Of a DNA stretch of 46,867 nucleotides, positions 1 through 6,688 are shown piece after piece. Position 1 is the stretch's first letter; each line of letters begins with the position of its first letter. Source of the DNA: Affinirhizobium straminoryzae (GTDB lineage: Bacteria; Pseudomonadota; Alphaproteobacteria; Rhizobiales; Rhizobiaceae); contig NZ_VJMG01000080.1 of assembly GCF_007004135.1 (NCBI RefSeq), positions 1 through 46,867 of the forward strand, written 5' to 3'. The notes beneath the pieces were generated by a model, which saw only the letters and a list, made by a program, of their open reading frames with translations, had not been told where the DNA came from and ran no database searches. The translations under genes were made by a program, and so were the position numbers.

Positions 1-615
1 GGCCACCTGCGGGCTGAGGCACAGAACATGGAAAGCATGATCCCGCTTTTCGGTCAGCCGGGGTGTTAGCCGGCGAAAGACATGCCGGGCTGCTTCCTTC
101 GAATAGAGAAGCAGGGCCTCGGGCAGCGGCGAGAGCGCCGCCACAGCCTCGGCACCCCATGCCACCTCCCGCATCGCATAGGCGACGACGGTGGACACCT
201 TGATGCCGGCCCGGGCAAGCCCGGCCTCGAAGGCGGGAGAGCGCGGATCGCCCGCCAGATAGAGAAGGTTCCCCACCTGTCGGTCAATGATCAGCCTTGC
301 CAGCGCCTCGCCCGTGCCGGTTCCGGCCTCGACATGGTGGAAGCCGGCCTGCCGCGCCGCCTCGGCGGTCGCCGCGCCGACCGCAAACACCGGTGTGTCG
401 TAATGTGCGGTCAGGTCGAGGCCGATCAGTGCCCGCACCGCCTCGGCGCTGGTGATCGCAAGGCTGCCATGCGGGGTGGTGAGCGCTGCGGCAATCGCCT
501 GCGAGTGATGTACCGGCTCCGTGACCGGCAGCAGGATTGGCTCGTGCCCGAGACGGCGGAGCTTTTCCGCCGTGCGTCCGGCACTTGCCGAAGGCCGGGT
601 CACGATCACCCGCAT
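1..615 (-). CDS. hemD: Uroporphyrinogen-III synthase, 3' end cut by window edge
   Basis: Uroporphyrinogen-III synthase closes and inverts ring D of hydroxymethylbilane in cytosolic tetrapyrrole (haem, cobalamin) synthesis. The reverse strand is open from an ATG at 613-615 to the first base of the window, 205 codons, so roughly the last 30 residues of a usual 240-residue protein lie outside. The protein begins MRVIVTRPSASAGRTAEKL, and contains AITSAEAVRAL, AVGAATAEAARQAGF, YLAGDPRSPAFEAGL and, at the edge, VLCLSPQVA, all in the order expected for HemD. It starts 6 bases after the hemC stop, so the two are very likely one transcript for consecutive steps. HemD sequences diverge strongly, but position after hemC makes the call firm. 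Confidence 0.93.
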   Translation of the reverse strand, partial: MRVIVTRPSASAGRTAEKLRRLGHEPILLPVTEPVHHSQAIAAALTTPHGSLAITSAEAVRALIGLDLTAHYDTPVFAVGAATAEAARQAGFHHVEAGTGTGEALARLIIDRQVGNLLYLAGDPRSPAFEAGLARAGIKVSTVVAYAMREVAWGAEAVAALSPLPEALLLYSKEAARHVFRRLTPRLTEKRDHAFHVLCLSPQVA

Positions 616-621
616 GGTCCG

Positions 622-1551
622 TCAGCTCCAGTCGGAGAAGAAGGCGGGGCCGGCGGCCATGCGCACGGTGGTGCCGGCCTTGTGGCCGAGAGCCACCGCA
701 TCGCGGCGCCTGCCGTCCAGCTGCACTGCATGTTCCTGGCGCCCGTCCGGGGTCAGGATCAGGCCGGAGAATGTCAGGTGATCGCCGTCGCAGACCGCAT
801 AGCCCGCGATCGGCGTGCGACAGCTTCCGTCCAGCGCCGACAGAAAGGCGCGCTCGCAGCTGACCGCGTCGAATGTCGGCCGGTCGTTGATCGCTTCCAG
901 CAGGTCGAGCACCCTGCGGTCGCCGATCCGGCTTTCGACGCAGATCGCCCCTTGCGCCGGTGCCGGCGGAAACTCTTCCGGATCCATCAGTTCGGTCACG
1001 ACATCGGTCATGGAGAGACGGTTCAGCCCGGCAAGTGCCAGAAGCGTCGCATCCACCTGGCCTTCTTCCAGCTTGCGCAACCGCGTTTCCACCAGCCCGC
1101 GAAAGGTGATGACGGAAATGTCCGGCCGGCGGCGGCGGATCAGCGCCTGGCGACGCAGCGAGGAGGAGCCCACCACCGCGCCATCCGGCAGTGCGGACAG
1201 CGTCGGCGCGGTGCGGCCGATGAAGGCATCGCGAAAATCCTCGCGCGGCAGGAAGGCCGAAAGCTCCAGCCCGTCTGGCAGCATGGTCGGCATGTCCTTG
1301 GAGGAATGCACGGCAAAATCCAGTTCGCCGGTCAGAAGCTTGGCTTCCAGTTCCTCCGTGAACAAACCCTTGCCACCCACTTCCGAAAGCGCGCGGTCGG
1401 TGATGCGGTCGCCCTTGGTGGAGAGCACCACGATCTCGAACATCTCTTCCGGAAGCTGATGCGCCGCCATCAGACGGGCGCGTGTTTCAGAAGCCTGGGC
1501 CAGTGCCAGCGGGCTGCCGCGCGTGCCGATCCGGAAAGGTTTTGTTTGCAT
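622..1551 (-). CDS. hemC: Porphobilinogen deaminase (hydroxymethylbilane synthase)
   Basis: The enzyme joins four porphobilinogen molecules into hydroxymethylbilane, the step before HemD. The protein has 309 residues, normal for the family. The N-terminus carries the typical IGTRGSPLALAQA; HSSKDMP at 82-88 holds the catalytic aspartate (D86); SSSLRRQA follows at 129-136; and LDGSCRTPIAGYA places C244 as the residue that binds the dipyrromethane cofactor. It is the promoter-proximal gene of the hemC-hemD pair and is transcribed away from tsaD, with a 73-base shared control region. Confidence 0.97.
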   Translation of the reverse strand: MQTKPFRIGTRGSPLALAQASETRARLMAAHQLPEEMFEIVVLSTKGDRITDRALSEVGGKGLFTEELEAKLLTGELDFAVHSSKDMPTMLPDGLELSAFLPREDFRDAFIGRTAPTLSALPDGAVVGSSSLRRQALIRRRRPDISVITFRGLVETRLRKLEEGQVDATLLALAGLNRLSMTDVVTELMDPEEFPPAPAQGAICVESRIGDRRVLDLLEAINDRPTFDAVSCERAFLSALDGSCRTPIAGYAVCDGDHLTFSGLILTPDGRQEHAVQLDGRRRDAVALGHKAGTTVRMAAGPAFFSDWS

Positions 1552-1624
1552 CTGTCGTCATCCATTGTTACCCGTCAGCTTCGTAACCGGCTTTGGCGGG
1601 CATCGCAATTCAACCTGACGCTTC

Positions 1625-2719
1625 ATGACCTCTTCCCTGCGCATCCTTGGCATTGAAACCAGCTGCGACGAAACCGCGGCGGCCGTGGTTTTGCGGCATG
1701 CGGACGGCCGTGGCGAAATCGTCTCCGACGTCGTTTTGTCGCAGCTCGAGGAACACAGCGCCTTTGGCGGCGTGGTGCCGGAAATCGCCGCGCGCGCCCA
1801 TGTGGAGGCGCTGGACGGCCTCGTCACCGAGGCGCTCACCCGCGCCGGCGTTTCCCTGCAGGAGATCGATGCCGTGGCGGCGACCGCCGGTCCCGGCCTG
1901 ATCGGCGGCCTGCTGGTCGGCCTGATGACCGGCAAGGCGATCGCCATGGCGGCTGGCAAGCCGCTCTATGCCGTCAACCATCTGGAAGGCCATGCGCTGA
2001 CGGCGCGATTGACCGATGGCCTTGCCTTTCCCTATCTGATGCTGCTCGTCTCCGGCGGCCATACGCAACTGGTCCTGATCAAGGGCGTGGGCGATTACGA
2101 GCGCTGGGGCACCACCATCGACGATGCGTTGGGCGAGGCCTTCGACAAGACCGCCAAGCTGCTCGGTCTGCCCTATCCCGGCGGTCCGGCGGTGGAGAAG
2201 GCGGCGCGGTCCGGTGATCCCGAACGTTTTGATCTGCCGCGTCCGCTGGTCGGCGAGGCGCGCCTCGATTTCTCCTTCTCCGGCCTGAAGACGGCCGTGC
2301 GGCAGGCGGCAACCGCCATCCAGCCGCTGACGGAGCAGGATATTGCCGATATCTGCGCCTCCTTCCAGCGCGCCATTTCGCGCACGCTGAAGGATCGCAT
2401 CGGCCGCGGTCTTGCCCGGTTCCGTGAGCGCTATCCCGAGGAAAACAAGCCTGCGCTGGTCGTTGCCGGCGGTGTCGCCGCCAACCAGGTTTTGCGCGCC
2501 ACGCTGCAGGAGCTTTGCTCCGCGCACGGCTTTTCCTTCATCGCGCCGCCGATCCGGCTCTGCACCGACAATGCAGCGATGATCGCCTGGGCGGGGCTGG
2601 AGCGCATGGCCGCCGGCCTGCCAGACGATCCGATGGCGGTTGCGCCGCGCTCGCGCTGGCCGCTCGATGCGGAGGCGGCCGCGCGGATCGGATCCGGCAA
2701 ACGGGGAGCCAAGGCATGA
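1625..2719 (+). CDS. tsaD: tRNA N6-threonylcarbamoyladenosine transferase TsaD
   Basis: TsaD transfers the threonylcarbamoyl group from threonylcarbamoyl-AMP to A37 of tRNAs that read ANN codons, together with TsaB and TsaE. The 364-residue protein starts with the ASKHA fold sequence LGIETSCDETAAAVV. The metal site is seen as H119 and H123 in NHLEGHALTARL, followed by LLVSGGHTQLV at 140-150 and the C-terminal LCTDNAAMIAWAGLER. It heads a plus-strand run and its TGA overlaps the gpsA start (ATGA), so the two genes are probably translationally coupled. The old names gcp and ygjD refer to this family. Confidence 0.97.
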   Translation: MTSSLRILGIETSCDETAAAVVLRHADGRGEIVSDVVLSQLEEHSAFGGVVPEIAARAHVEALDGLVTEALTRAGVSLQEIDAVAATAGPGLIGGLLVGLMTGKAIAMAAGKPLYAVNHLEGHALTARLTDGLAFPYLMLLVSGGHTQLVLIKGVGDYERWGTTIDDALGEAFDKTAKLLGLPYPGGPAVEKAARSGDPERFDLPRPLVGEARLDFSFSGLKTAVRQAATAIQPLTEQDIADICASFQRAISRTLKDRIGRGLARFRERYPEENKPALVVAGGVAANQVLRATLQELCSAHGFSFIAPPIRLCTDNAAMIAWAGLERMAAGLPDDPMAVAPRSRWPLDAEAAARIGSGKRGAKA

Positions 2720-3720
2720 GCGCACCACAGGACGGCCAACGCGAAAAGATCGTGGTGATCGGCGCCGGCGCCTTCGGCACGGCGCTCGCCACCGTGATTG
2801 CGCTGGAGGGCAAGGCTGGCGTCACGCTGCTCGGCCGCGATCCGGCCCTGATGTCGGATCTGCGCAATGACCGGATGCATGAAGCGGCGCTGCCCGGCGT
2901 TCCGCTGCCCGATGCCCTGGATTTTTCCACCGAGCCGGATGCGCTTGACGATGCAAGCATCGTGCTGTTTGCCATGCCCTCGCAGGCGCAGGGCGATGCG
3001 GCCCGCCATTACGGCCCCTATCTGCATGCTGATGCACTGGTGGTGACCTGCGCCAAGGGCATCGAGCGTTCCACCGGCCGTCTGCTGACCGACGTTCTGG
3101 AGCAGGCGCTCCCGCGCCATCCGGTTTCGGTGCTGTCCGGCCCCGGCTTTGCGGCCGACATCGCCCGTGGCCTGCCGACCGCGATGGCGATTGCCGCCGG
3201 CGATCCGGCGGTGGCCGAACGCCTCGCGCATGCGGTGTCCGGCCGCACCTTCCGGCTTTATGCCGCTACGGATCGCATCGGCGTCCAGCTCGGCGGTGCC
3301 TTGAAGAATGTGCTGGCGATTGCCTGCGGCATTGTGGAAGGCGCCGGCCTTGGCGATTCCGCCCGCGCCGCGCTGATTTCGCGTGGACTGGCCGAAATGT
3401 CGCGGCTGGTGTCTGCGATGGGCGGCCAGGCGGAAACCGTGCGCGGCCTCTCCGGCCTCGGCGACCTGGTGTTGACGGCAACCAGCCATCAGTCGCGCAA
3501 CCTGCGCTTCGGTATCGGGCTCGGACAGGGGGAGCCTGCCGATGCGCTGGGCGGGCTGCTGGTCGAAGGCGCCTTCACGGCGGCCATTGCCGCAAGCCTT
3601 GGCCAGAGCCATCAGGTGGACCTGCCGATCACGGCGGCCGTCGCCGCCATCATCGAGGGCCGGCTAGACGTCGCGACCGCGATGGAACAGCTGATGACCC
3701 GCCCCATCACCACGGAATAG
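2716..3720 (+). CDS. gpsA: Glycerol-3-phosphate dehydrogenase [NAD(P)+]
   Basis: GpsA reduces dihydroxyacetone phosphate to sn-glycerol-3-phosphate, the backbone for phospholipids. The 334-residue protein starts at the ATG overlapping the tsaD stop; the frame is open further upstream but homology begins here. The Rossmann nucleotide motif is VIGAGAFGTALA at about 14-25. CAKGIE at 112-117, LSGPGFAADIA at 140-150 and GGALKNVLAIACGI, with catalytic K197, are the family hallmarks. The tsaD-gpsA-yciI-EVE order is, to my knowledge, common in Rhizobiaceae. Confidence 0.97.
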   Translation: MSAPQDGQREKIVVIGAGAFGTALATVIALEGKAGVTLLGRDPALMSDLRNDRMHEAALPGVPLPDALDFSTEPDALDDASIVLFAMPSQAQGDAARHYGPYLHADALVVTCAKGIERSTGRLLTDVLEQALPRHPVSVLSGPGFAADIARGLPTAMAIAAGDPAVAERLAHAVSGRTFRLYAATDRIGVQLGGALKNVLAIACGIVEGAGLGDSARAALISRGLAEMSRLVSAMGGQAETVRGLSGLGDLVLTATSHQSRNLRFGIGLGQGEPADALGGLLVEGAFTAAIAASLGQSHQVDLPITAAVAAIIEGRLDVATAMEQLMTRPITTE

Positions 3721-3738
3721 TCCAAGGAGACACGACCC

Positions 3739-4035
3739 ATGGCCATCTTTGCCTTCGTTTGCGCCGACAAGCCGGATCACCTGCATGTGCGCATGGAAAC
3801 CCGCCCGGCCCATCTCGACCACCTGAATGCGCTGAACGACAAGGGCATCCTGAAAATGGCCGGCCCCTTTCTCGATAACGAAGGCAAGCCGAATGGCAGC
3901 CTCGTGATCGTCGAGACCGACACGATCGAGGAAGCCCGCGCGCTGGCCGATGCCGACCCTTACGCCAAGGCCGGCCTGTTTGCCTCCGTCGAGGTCAAGC
4001 CCTTCAACTGGGTCTTCAACAAGCCGGGCGCGTGA
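3739..4035 (+). CDS. YciI-like protein
   Basis: A 98-residue single-domain protein of the YCII-related (dimeric alpha+beta barrel) superfamily. R22 and H25 in METRPAHLDHL and the aspartates in LADADPYAKAGLF (D71, D73) fit the conserved His-Asp pair of the family. Its substrate is not known; some family members are dehalogenase-like or carry out small ring reactions, others have no known role. The start is supported by an AAGGAG element 9 bases upstream. It lies 18 bases after gpsA and 7 bases before the EVE-domain gene, so it is part of the same run. Confidence 0.88.
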   Translation: MAIFAFVCADKPDHLHVRMETRPAHLDHLNALNDKGILKMAGPFLDNEGKPNGSLVIVETDTIEEARALADADPYAKAGLFASVEVKPFNWVFNKPGA

Positions 4036-4042
4036 GGCTGAA

Positions 4043-4486
4043 ATGGCATCCTACTGGCTCTACAAGTCGGAACCCTTCAAGTGGTCCTGGGCAATGCAGA
4101 AGGCCAAGGGCGAGACCGGGGAGGAATGGACGGGTGTCCGCAACTATCTGGCGCGCAATAACATGCGGGCCATGAAGATCGGCGACAAGGGCTTCTTCTA
4201 CCACTCCAACGAGGGGCTGGAGATCGTCGGCATCACCGAGGTCTGCGCGCTTTCGCATCCGGATTCGACGGCAGAAGGTGACCTGCGCTGGGACTGCGTG
4301 GATATCCGCGCTGTCTGTGACATGCCGAAGCCCGTTTCGCTGAAGGATGTGAAGGCGAACCCGAAGCTCGAAAAGATGTCGCTCGTCACCTCCATGCGGC
4401 TCTCCGTACAGCCGGTGACGGAGGAAGAGTATTTCGAGATCTGCCGCATGGGCGGTCTCGATAACCCGCCGCGCTCGCCGGATTGA
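4043..4486 (+). CDS. EVE-domain protein
   Basis: A 147-residue protein that is almost entirely one EVE domain, a PUA-like fold that binds modified bases in DNA or RNA. The opening YWLYKSEPFKWSW, then W-TGVRNYLARNNMRAMKIGD and GFFYHSN at about 48-53 are typical of the bacterial EVE (thymocyte nuclear protein 1-like) family. The chosen ATG removes about 31 residues of upstream reading frame that overlap the YciI gene and have no family resemblance. The stop overlaps the next gene's start (TTGA). The ligand is unknown. Confidence 0.9.
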   Translation: MASYWLYKSEPFKWSWAMQKAKGETGEEWTGVRNYLARNNMRAMKIGDKGFFYHSNEGLEIVGITEVCALSHPDSTAEGDLRWDCVDIRAVCDMPKPVSLKDVKANPKLEKMSLVTSMRLSVQPVTEEEYFEICRMGGLDNPPRSPD

Positions 4487-5142
4487 CGGGGGCCGCGCTG
4501 AAAACCGAGCCCCGCGCCTTCATCCTCGCCAATACACGCCTCATGGCGCCGCCGCATGTGCCGGAAATCAGCCTCCATCTGGCCGACGAGGCACATGATC
4601 TCTGGCTGAAGACGGAAGAGGATCTGGAGGCGATCGGTCTTCCGCCGCCGTTCTGGGCCTTTGCCTGGGCGGGCGGACAGGGGCTGGCCCGCTATCTCCT
4701 CGATCACCCGGATGTGGTGCGAGGGCGCCATGTGCTGGATTTCGCCACCGGCTCGGGCCTCGTGGCGATTGCTGCGATGCGGGCCGGCGCTGCCGGCGCT
4801 ACTGCCGCCGACATCGATCCGTGGACGCAAAGCGCCGTTGCCTTGAATGCCGCGGCCAACGGTGTCGACATCACCTTCTGCGGCGCGGATCTGGTCGGCC
4901 GCGCCGTCGAGGCGGATGTCGTGCTGGCCGGCGACGTCTTCTACGACCGCACCTTTGCCGACCGGCTCGTGCCGTGGTTTGCCGGCCTTGCCGAGGCGGG
5001 CCGCACCGTCATCGTCGGCGATCCCGGCCGTGCCTATCTGCCGAAGGACAGGCTTGTCCCGCTCGCCACCTATCAGGTGCCTGTCACCCGTGCGCTGGAA
5101 GACAGCGAGATCAAGAAAACCACCGTCTGGCGCTTTGCCTGA
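4483..5142 (+). CDS. Class I SAM-dependent protein methyltransferase, METTL20 (ETF-beta lysine)-like
   Basis: A 219-residue Rossmann-fold methyltransferase. The SAM motif I is VLDFATGSGLVAIAA at 84-98, preceded by PPPFWAFAWAGGQGLARYLL, and DVFYD at 151-155 gives the D-x-F-Y signature of the seven-beta-strand lysine methyltransferase group that includes METTL20. An Agrobacterium member of this family has been reported to methylate the electron-transfer flavoprotein beta subunit and ribosomal protein L7/L12; the same activity here is inference. The best start is a TTG overlapping the EVE-gene stop. The next in-frame ATG falls at residue 21, still ahead of motif I, so a shorter product cannot be excluded. 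Confidence 0.83.
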   Translation: MTGAALKTEPRAFILANTRLMAPPHVPEISLHLADEAHDLWLKTEEDLEAIGLPPPFWAFAWAGGQGLARYLLDHPDVVRGRHVLDFATGSGLVAIAAMRAGAAGATAADIDPWTQSAVALNAAANGVDITFCGADLVGRAVEADVVLAGDVFYDRTFADRLVPWFAGLAEAGRTVIVGDPGRAYLPKDRLVPLATYQVPVTRALEDSEIKKTTVWRFA

Positions 5143-5189
5143 GAACCACGGGGCCTTGGAACCACGGGCAGTCTCGATCCGTCGAACGC

Positions 5190-5600
5190 TCAGCGACCGC
5201 CGCGAATCACGCACACGCCCGCTTCGATGGTGCATGCCGCCTTTGGCAGGAACGCGTCGCGGCCGGTGTCGCTCGAGATCTCAATGATGCGGGCAGATGG
5301 CGGGTTTGCAGGCGCCGGGCGCGCGGCGACCGCGCCTGCCTCCCGCAGCAGATAGAGACCGTTGCCACGGATGCGCATGGCCAACAGGCTGCCGGCAAAG
5401 GTGCCAAGGCCCGGAACGACCGATGGCAGTCTGCTGCCCGCGATCTGCCGGCTTTTTGCCGTTTTCGCATGCAGTCCCGTCGGATGATCCGACGGCGACC
5501 ATGCCGCCTGATCACTTCTGGCAGCCGTGCCCGTGGCGGTTATCCCGATTGCAAGAAGAAGAGCCGTCATCCTGACGGGAATGATGCGGAGTGCCATCAT
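5190..5600 (-). CDS. Small secreted hypothetical protein
   Basis: I do not recognise a function. The predicted product (136 residues) opens MMALRIIPVRMTALLLAIGI followed by a small-residue stretch, which looks like a Sec signal peptide. Near the C-terminus two cysteines seven residues apart (ACTIEAGVCVI) may form a disulfide in the periplasm. An ATG 21 bases upstream (5621) is possible, but the chosen start has AGGACGAGG just before it, and the upstream ATG sits directly beside a CtrA-type site. The gene faces the methyltransferase gene, 47 bases away. Confidence 0.6.
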   Translation of the reverse strand: MMALRIIPVRMTALLLAIGITATGTAARSDQAAWSPSDHPTGLHAKTAKSRQIAGSRLPSVVPGLGTFAGSLLAMRIRGNGLYLLREAGAVAARPAPANPPSARIIEISSDTGRDAFLPKAACTIEAGVCVIRGGR

Positions 5601-5621
5601 GGCCTCGTCCTGTCTGTTCAT

Positions 5622-5637
5622 TTAAGCAAGCCTTAAC
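5622..5637 (-). promoter_or_regulatory. CtrA-type binding site TTAA-N7-TTAAC
   Basis: The plus strand reads TTAAGCAAGCCTTAAC, an exact match to the full CtrA consensus TTAA-N7-TTAAC, and the core is symmetric (TTAAG/CTTAA). It is 21 bases upstream of the preferred start of the minus-strand secreted-protein gene, where it could control that gene, and about 260 bases upstream of sdhC. CtrA is the cell-cycle response regulator of alphaproteobacteria. Function is inferred from sequence alone. Confidence 0.5.
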
Positions 5638-5819
5638 ACAAACTGTGTCCAATGGCGCCTAAGATCGTGAAAAACTGATCTATTTTCATATGCTAACGTA
5701 GATCCGATGCATGACGCATACGGACGTCCCGGGCCCGGCCGACCCCAATCGATTAAATTTAAAATCCTTCTGGAATCGGCTTGTGGTCTTGTCGTCCGGC
5801 GATTAAACCACCCGATGAT

Positions 5820-5851
5820 GCAATGCACATCTTTACGGCATGGTGCATTGC
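5820..5851. repeat. Perfect 9-bp inverted repeat upstream of sdhC
   Basis: GCAATGCAC at 5820-5828 is repeated inverted as GTGCATTGC at 5843-5851 with a 14-base spacer. Arm centres are 23 bases apart, about two helix turns. It lies 47 bases before the sdhC start, so it could be an operator for the sdh operon or a leader hairpin. The rest of 5601-5897 is AT-rich, with a short palindrome TTAAATTTAA at 5753-5762. I could not place a convincing -35/-10 pair. Confidence 0.5.
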
Positions 5852-5897
5852 CGGACGCGCTCCCGCGTGAATGCGCACCGAACGCCGCGAGGATATG

Positions 5898-6290
5898 ATG
5901 GCGAATATGACAAAAAATCGGCCGCTGTCGCCGCACCTTCAAATCTACCGTTTCACCCCCACCATGGCCATGTCGATCGTGCACCGCATCACCGGTGGCG
6001 CACTTTATTTCGGCACCGTGCTGGTGGCTGCGTGGCTGATTGCCGCTGCCTCGGGTGAGCAGGCCTTCAATGCAGTGAACTGGTTCTTCGGCTCCTTCGT
6101 AGGACAGATCATCCTGTTTGGGTACACCTGGGCGATCCTGCACCACATGCTGGGCGGTCTGCGCCACATCATGTGGGACCTCGGCTACGGCTTCGAGAAG
6201 CATTTCTCCACGAAGCTTGCCAAGGCCAGCGTGGTCGCATCCGTAGCGCTGACCGTCCTTGTCTGGGCGGTGGTGCTGATCGTTCGCTAA
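5898..6290 (+). CDS. sdhC: Succinate dehydrogenase cytochrome b556 subunit
   Basis: SdhC is one of two membrane anchors of complex II; with SdhD it binds haem b and quinone. The 130-residue protein begins MANMTKNRPLSPHLQIYR, the usual rhizobial N-terminus, with SIVHRITG at 26-33 (quinone-site region) and HMLGGLRHIMWD where H83 fits the axial haem ligand. Three membrane segments are visible. Two adjacent ATGs (5895, 5898) and a third at 5907 are possible; AGGA at 5890-5893 gives reasonable spacing only to the second and third. Confidence 0.95.
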   Translation: MANMTKNRPLSPHLQIYRFTPTMAMSIVHRITGGALYFGTVLVAAWLIAAASGEQAFNAVNWFFGSFVGQIILFGYTWAILHHMLGGLRHIMWDLGYGFEKHFSTKLAKASVVASVALTVLVWAVVLIVR

Positions 6291-6301
6291 GGAGAAGAAC
6301 C

Positions 6302-6682
6302 ATGGACATGCGTACTCCCCTCGGCAAGGTTCGGGGTCTCGGTTCGGCAAAGAGCGGCACGGAGCATTTCTGGAAGGTCCGCACGACCTCGATCGCGCTT
6401 GTGCCGCTGCTGCTGTTCTACGTGGTCTTCCTCATCGTGCATGCGGGCAAGCCCTATGCCGAGGTCGTCTCGGCGCTTTCCAATCCCTTCGTCGCCACCA
6501 TCAATGCGCTCACGATCATCGCCAGCATCGTGCACATGAAGCTCGGCATGGAAGAGATCATTCAGGATTACATCCATACCGAAGTGACGAAGCTCGTGCT
6601 TCTCATGCTCAATTCCTTCTTTTCGCTTCTCATCGGCGGCCTCTGTCTGTTCGCCGCCCTGAAGATCGCATTCGCAGGATAA
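6302..6682 (+). CDS. sdhD: Succinate dehydrogenase membrane anchor subunit
   Basis: The second complex II anchor, 126 residues with three hydrophobic segments at about 31-47, 62-80 and 96-122. The N-terminal MDMRTPLGKVRGLGSAKSG and SIVHMKLGMEEIIQDYIH are family features; H78 is the likely second haem ligand and the following acidic stretch lies by the quinone pocket. An AAGGAG ribosome site ends 7 bases before the ATG. It begins 11 bases after sdhC and ends 6 bases before sdhA. Confidence 0.95.
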   Translation: MDMRTPLGKVRGLGSAKSGTEHFWKVRTTSIALVPLLLFYVVFLIVHAGKPYAEVVSALSNPFVATINALTIIASIVHMKLGMEEIIQDYIHTEVTKLVLLMLNSFFSLLIGGLCLFAALKIAFAG

Positions 6683-6688
6683 CCCTCC

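Noticed and set aside
82..1656. Plus-strand open frame over hemD and hemC
   Set aside because: Antisense to two recognised haem genes, with no conserved motif; a shadow frame.
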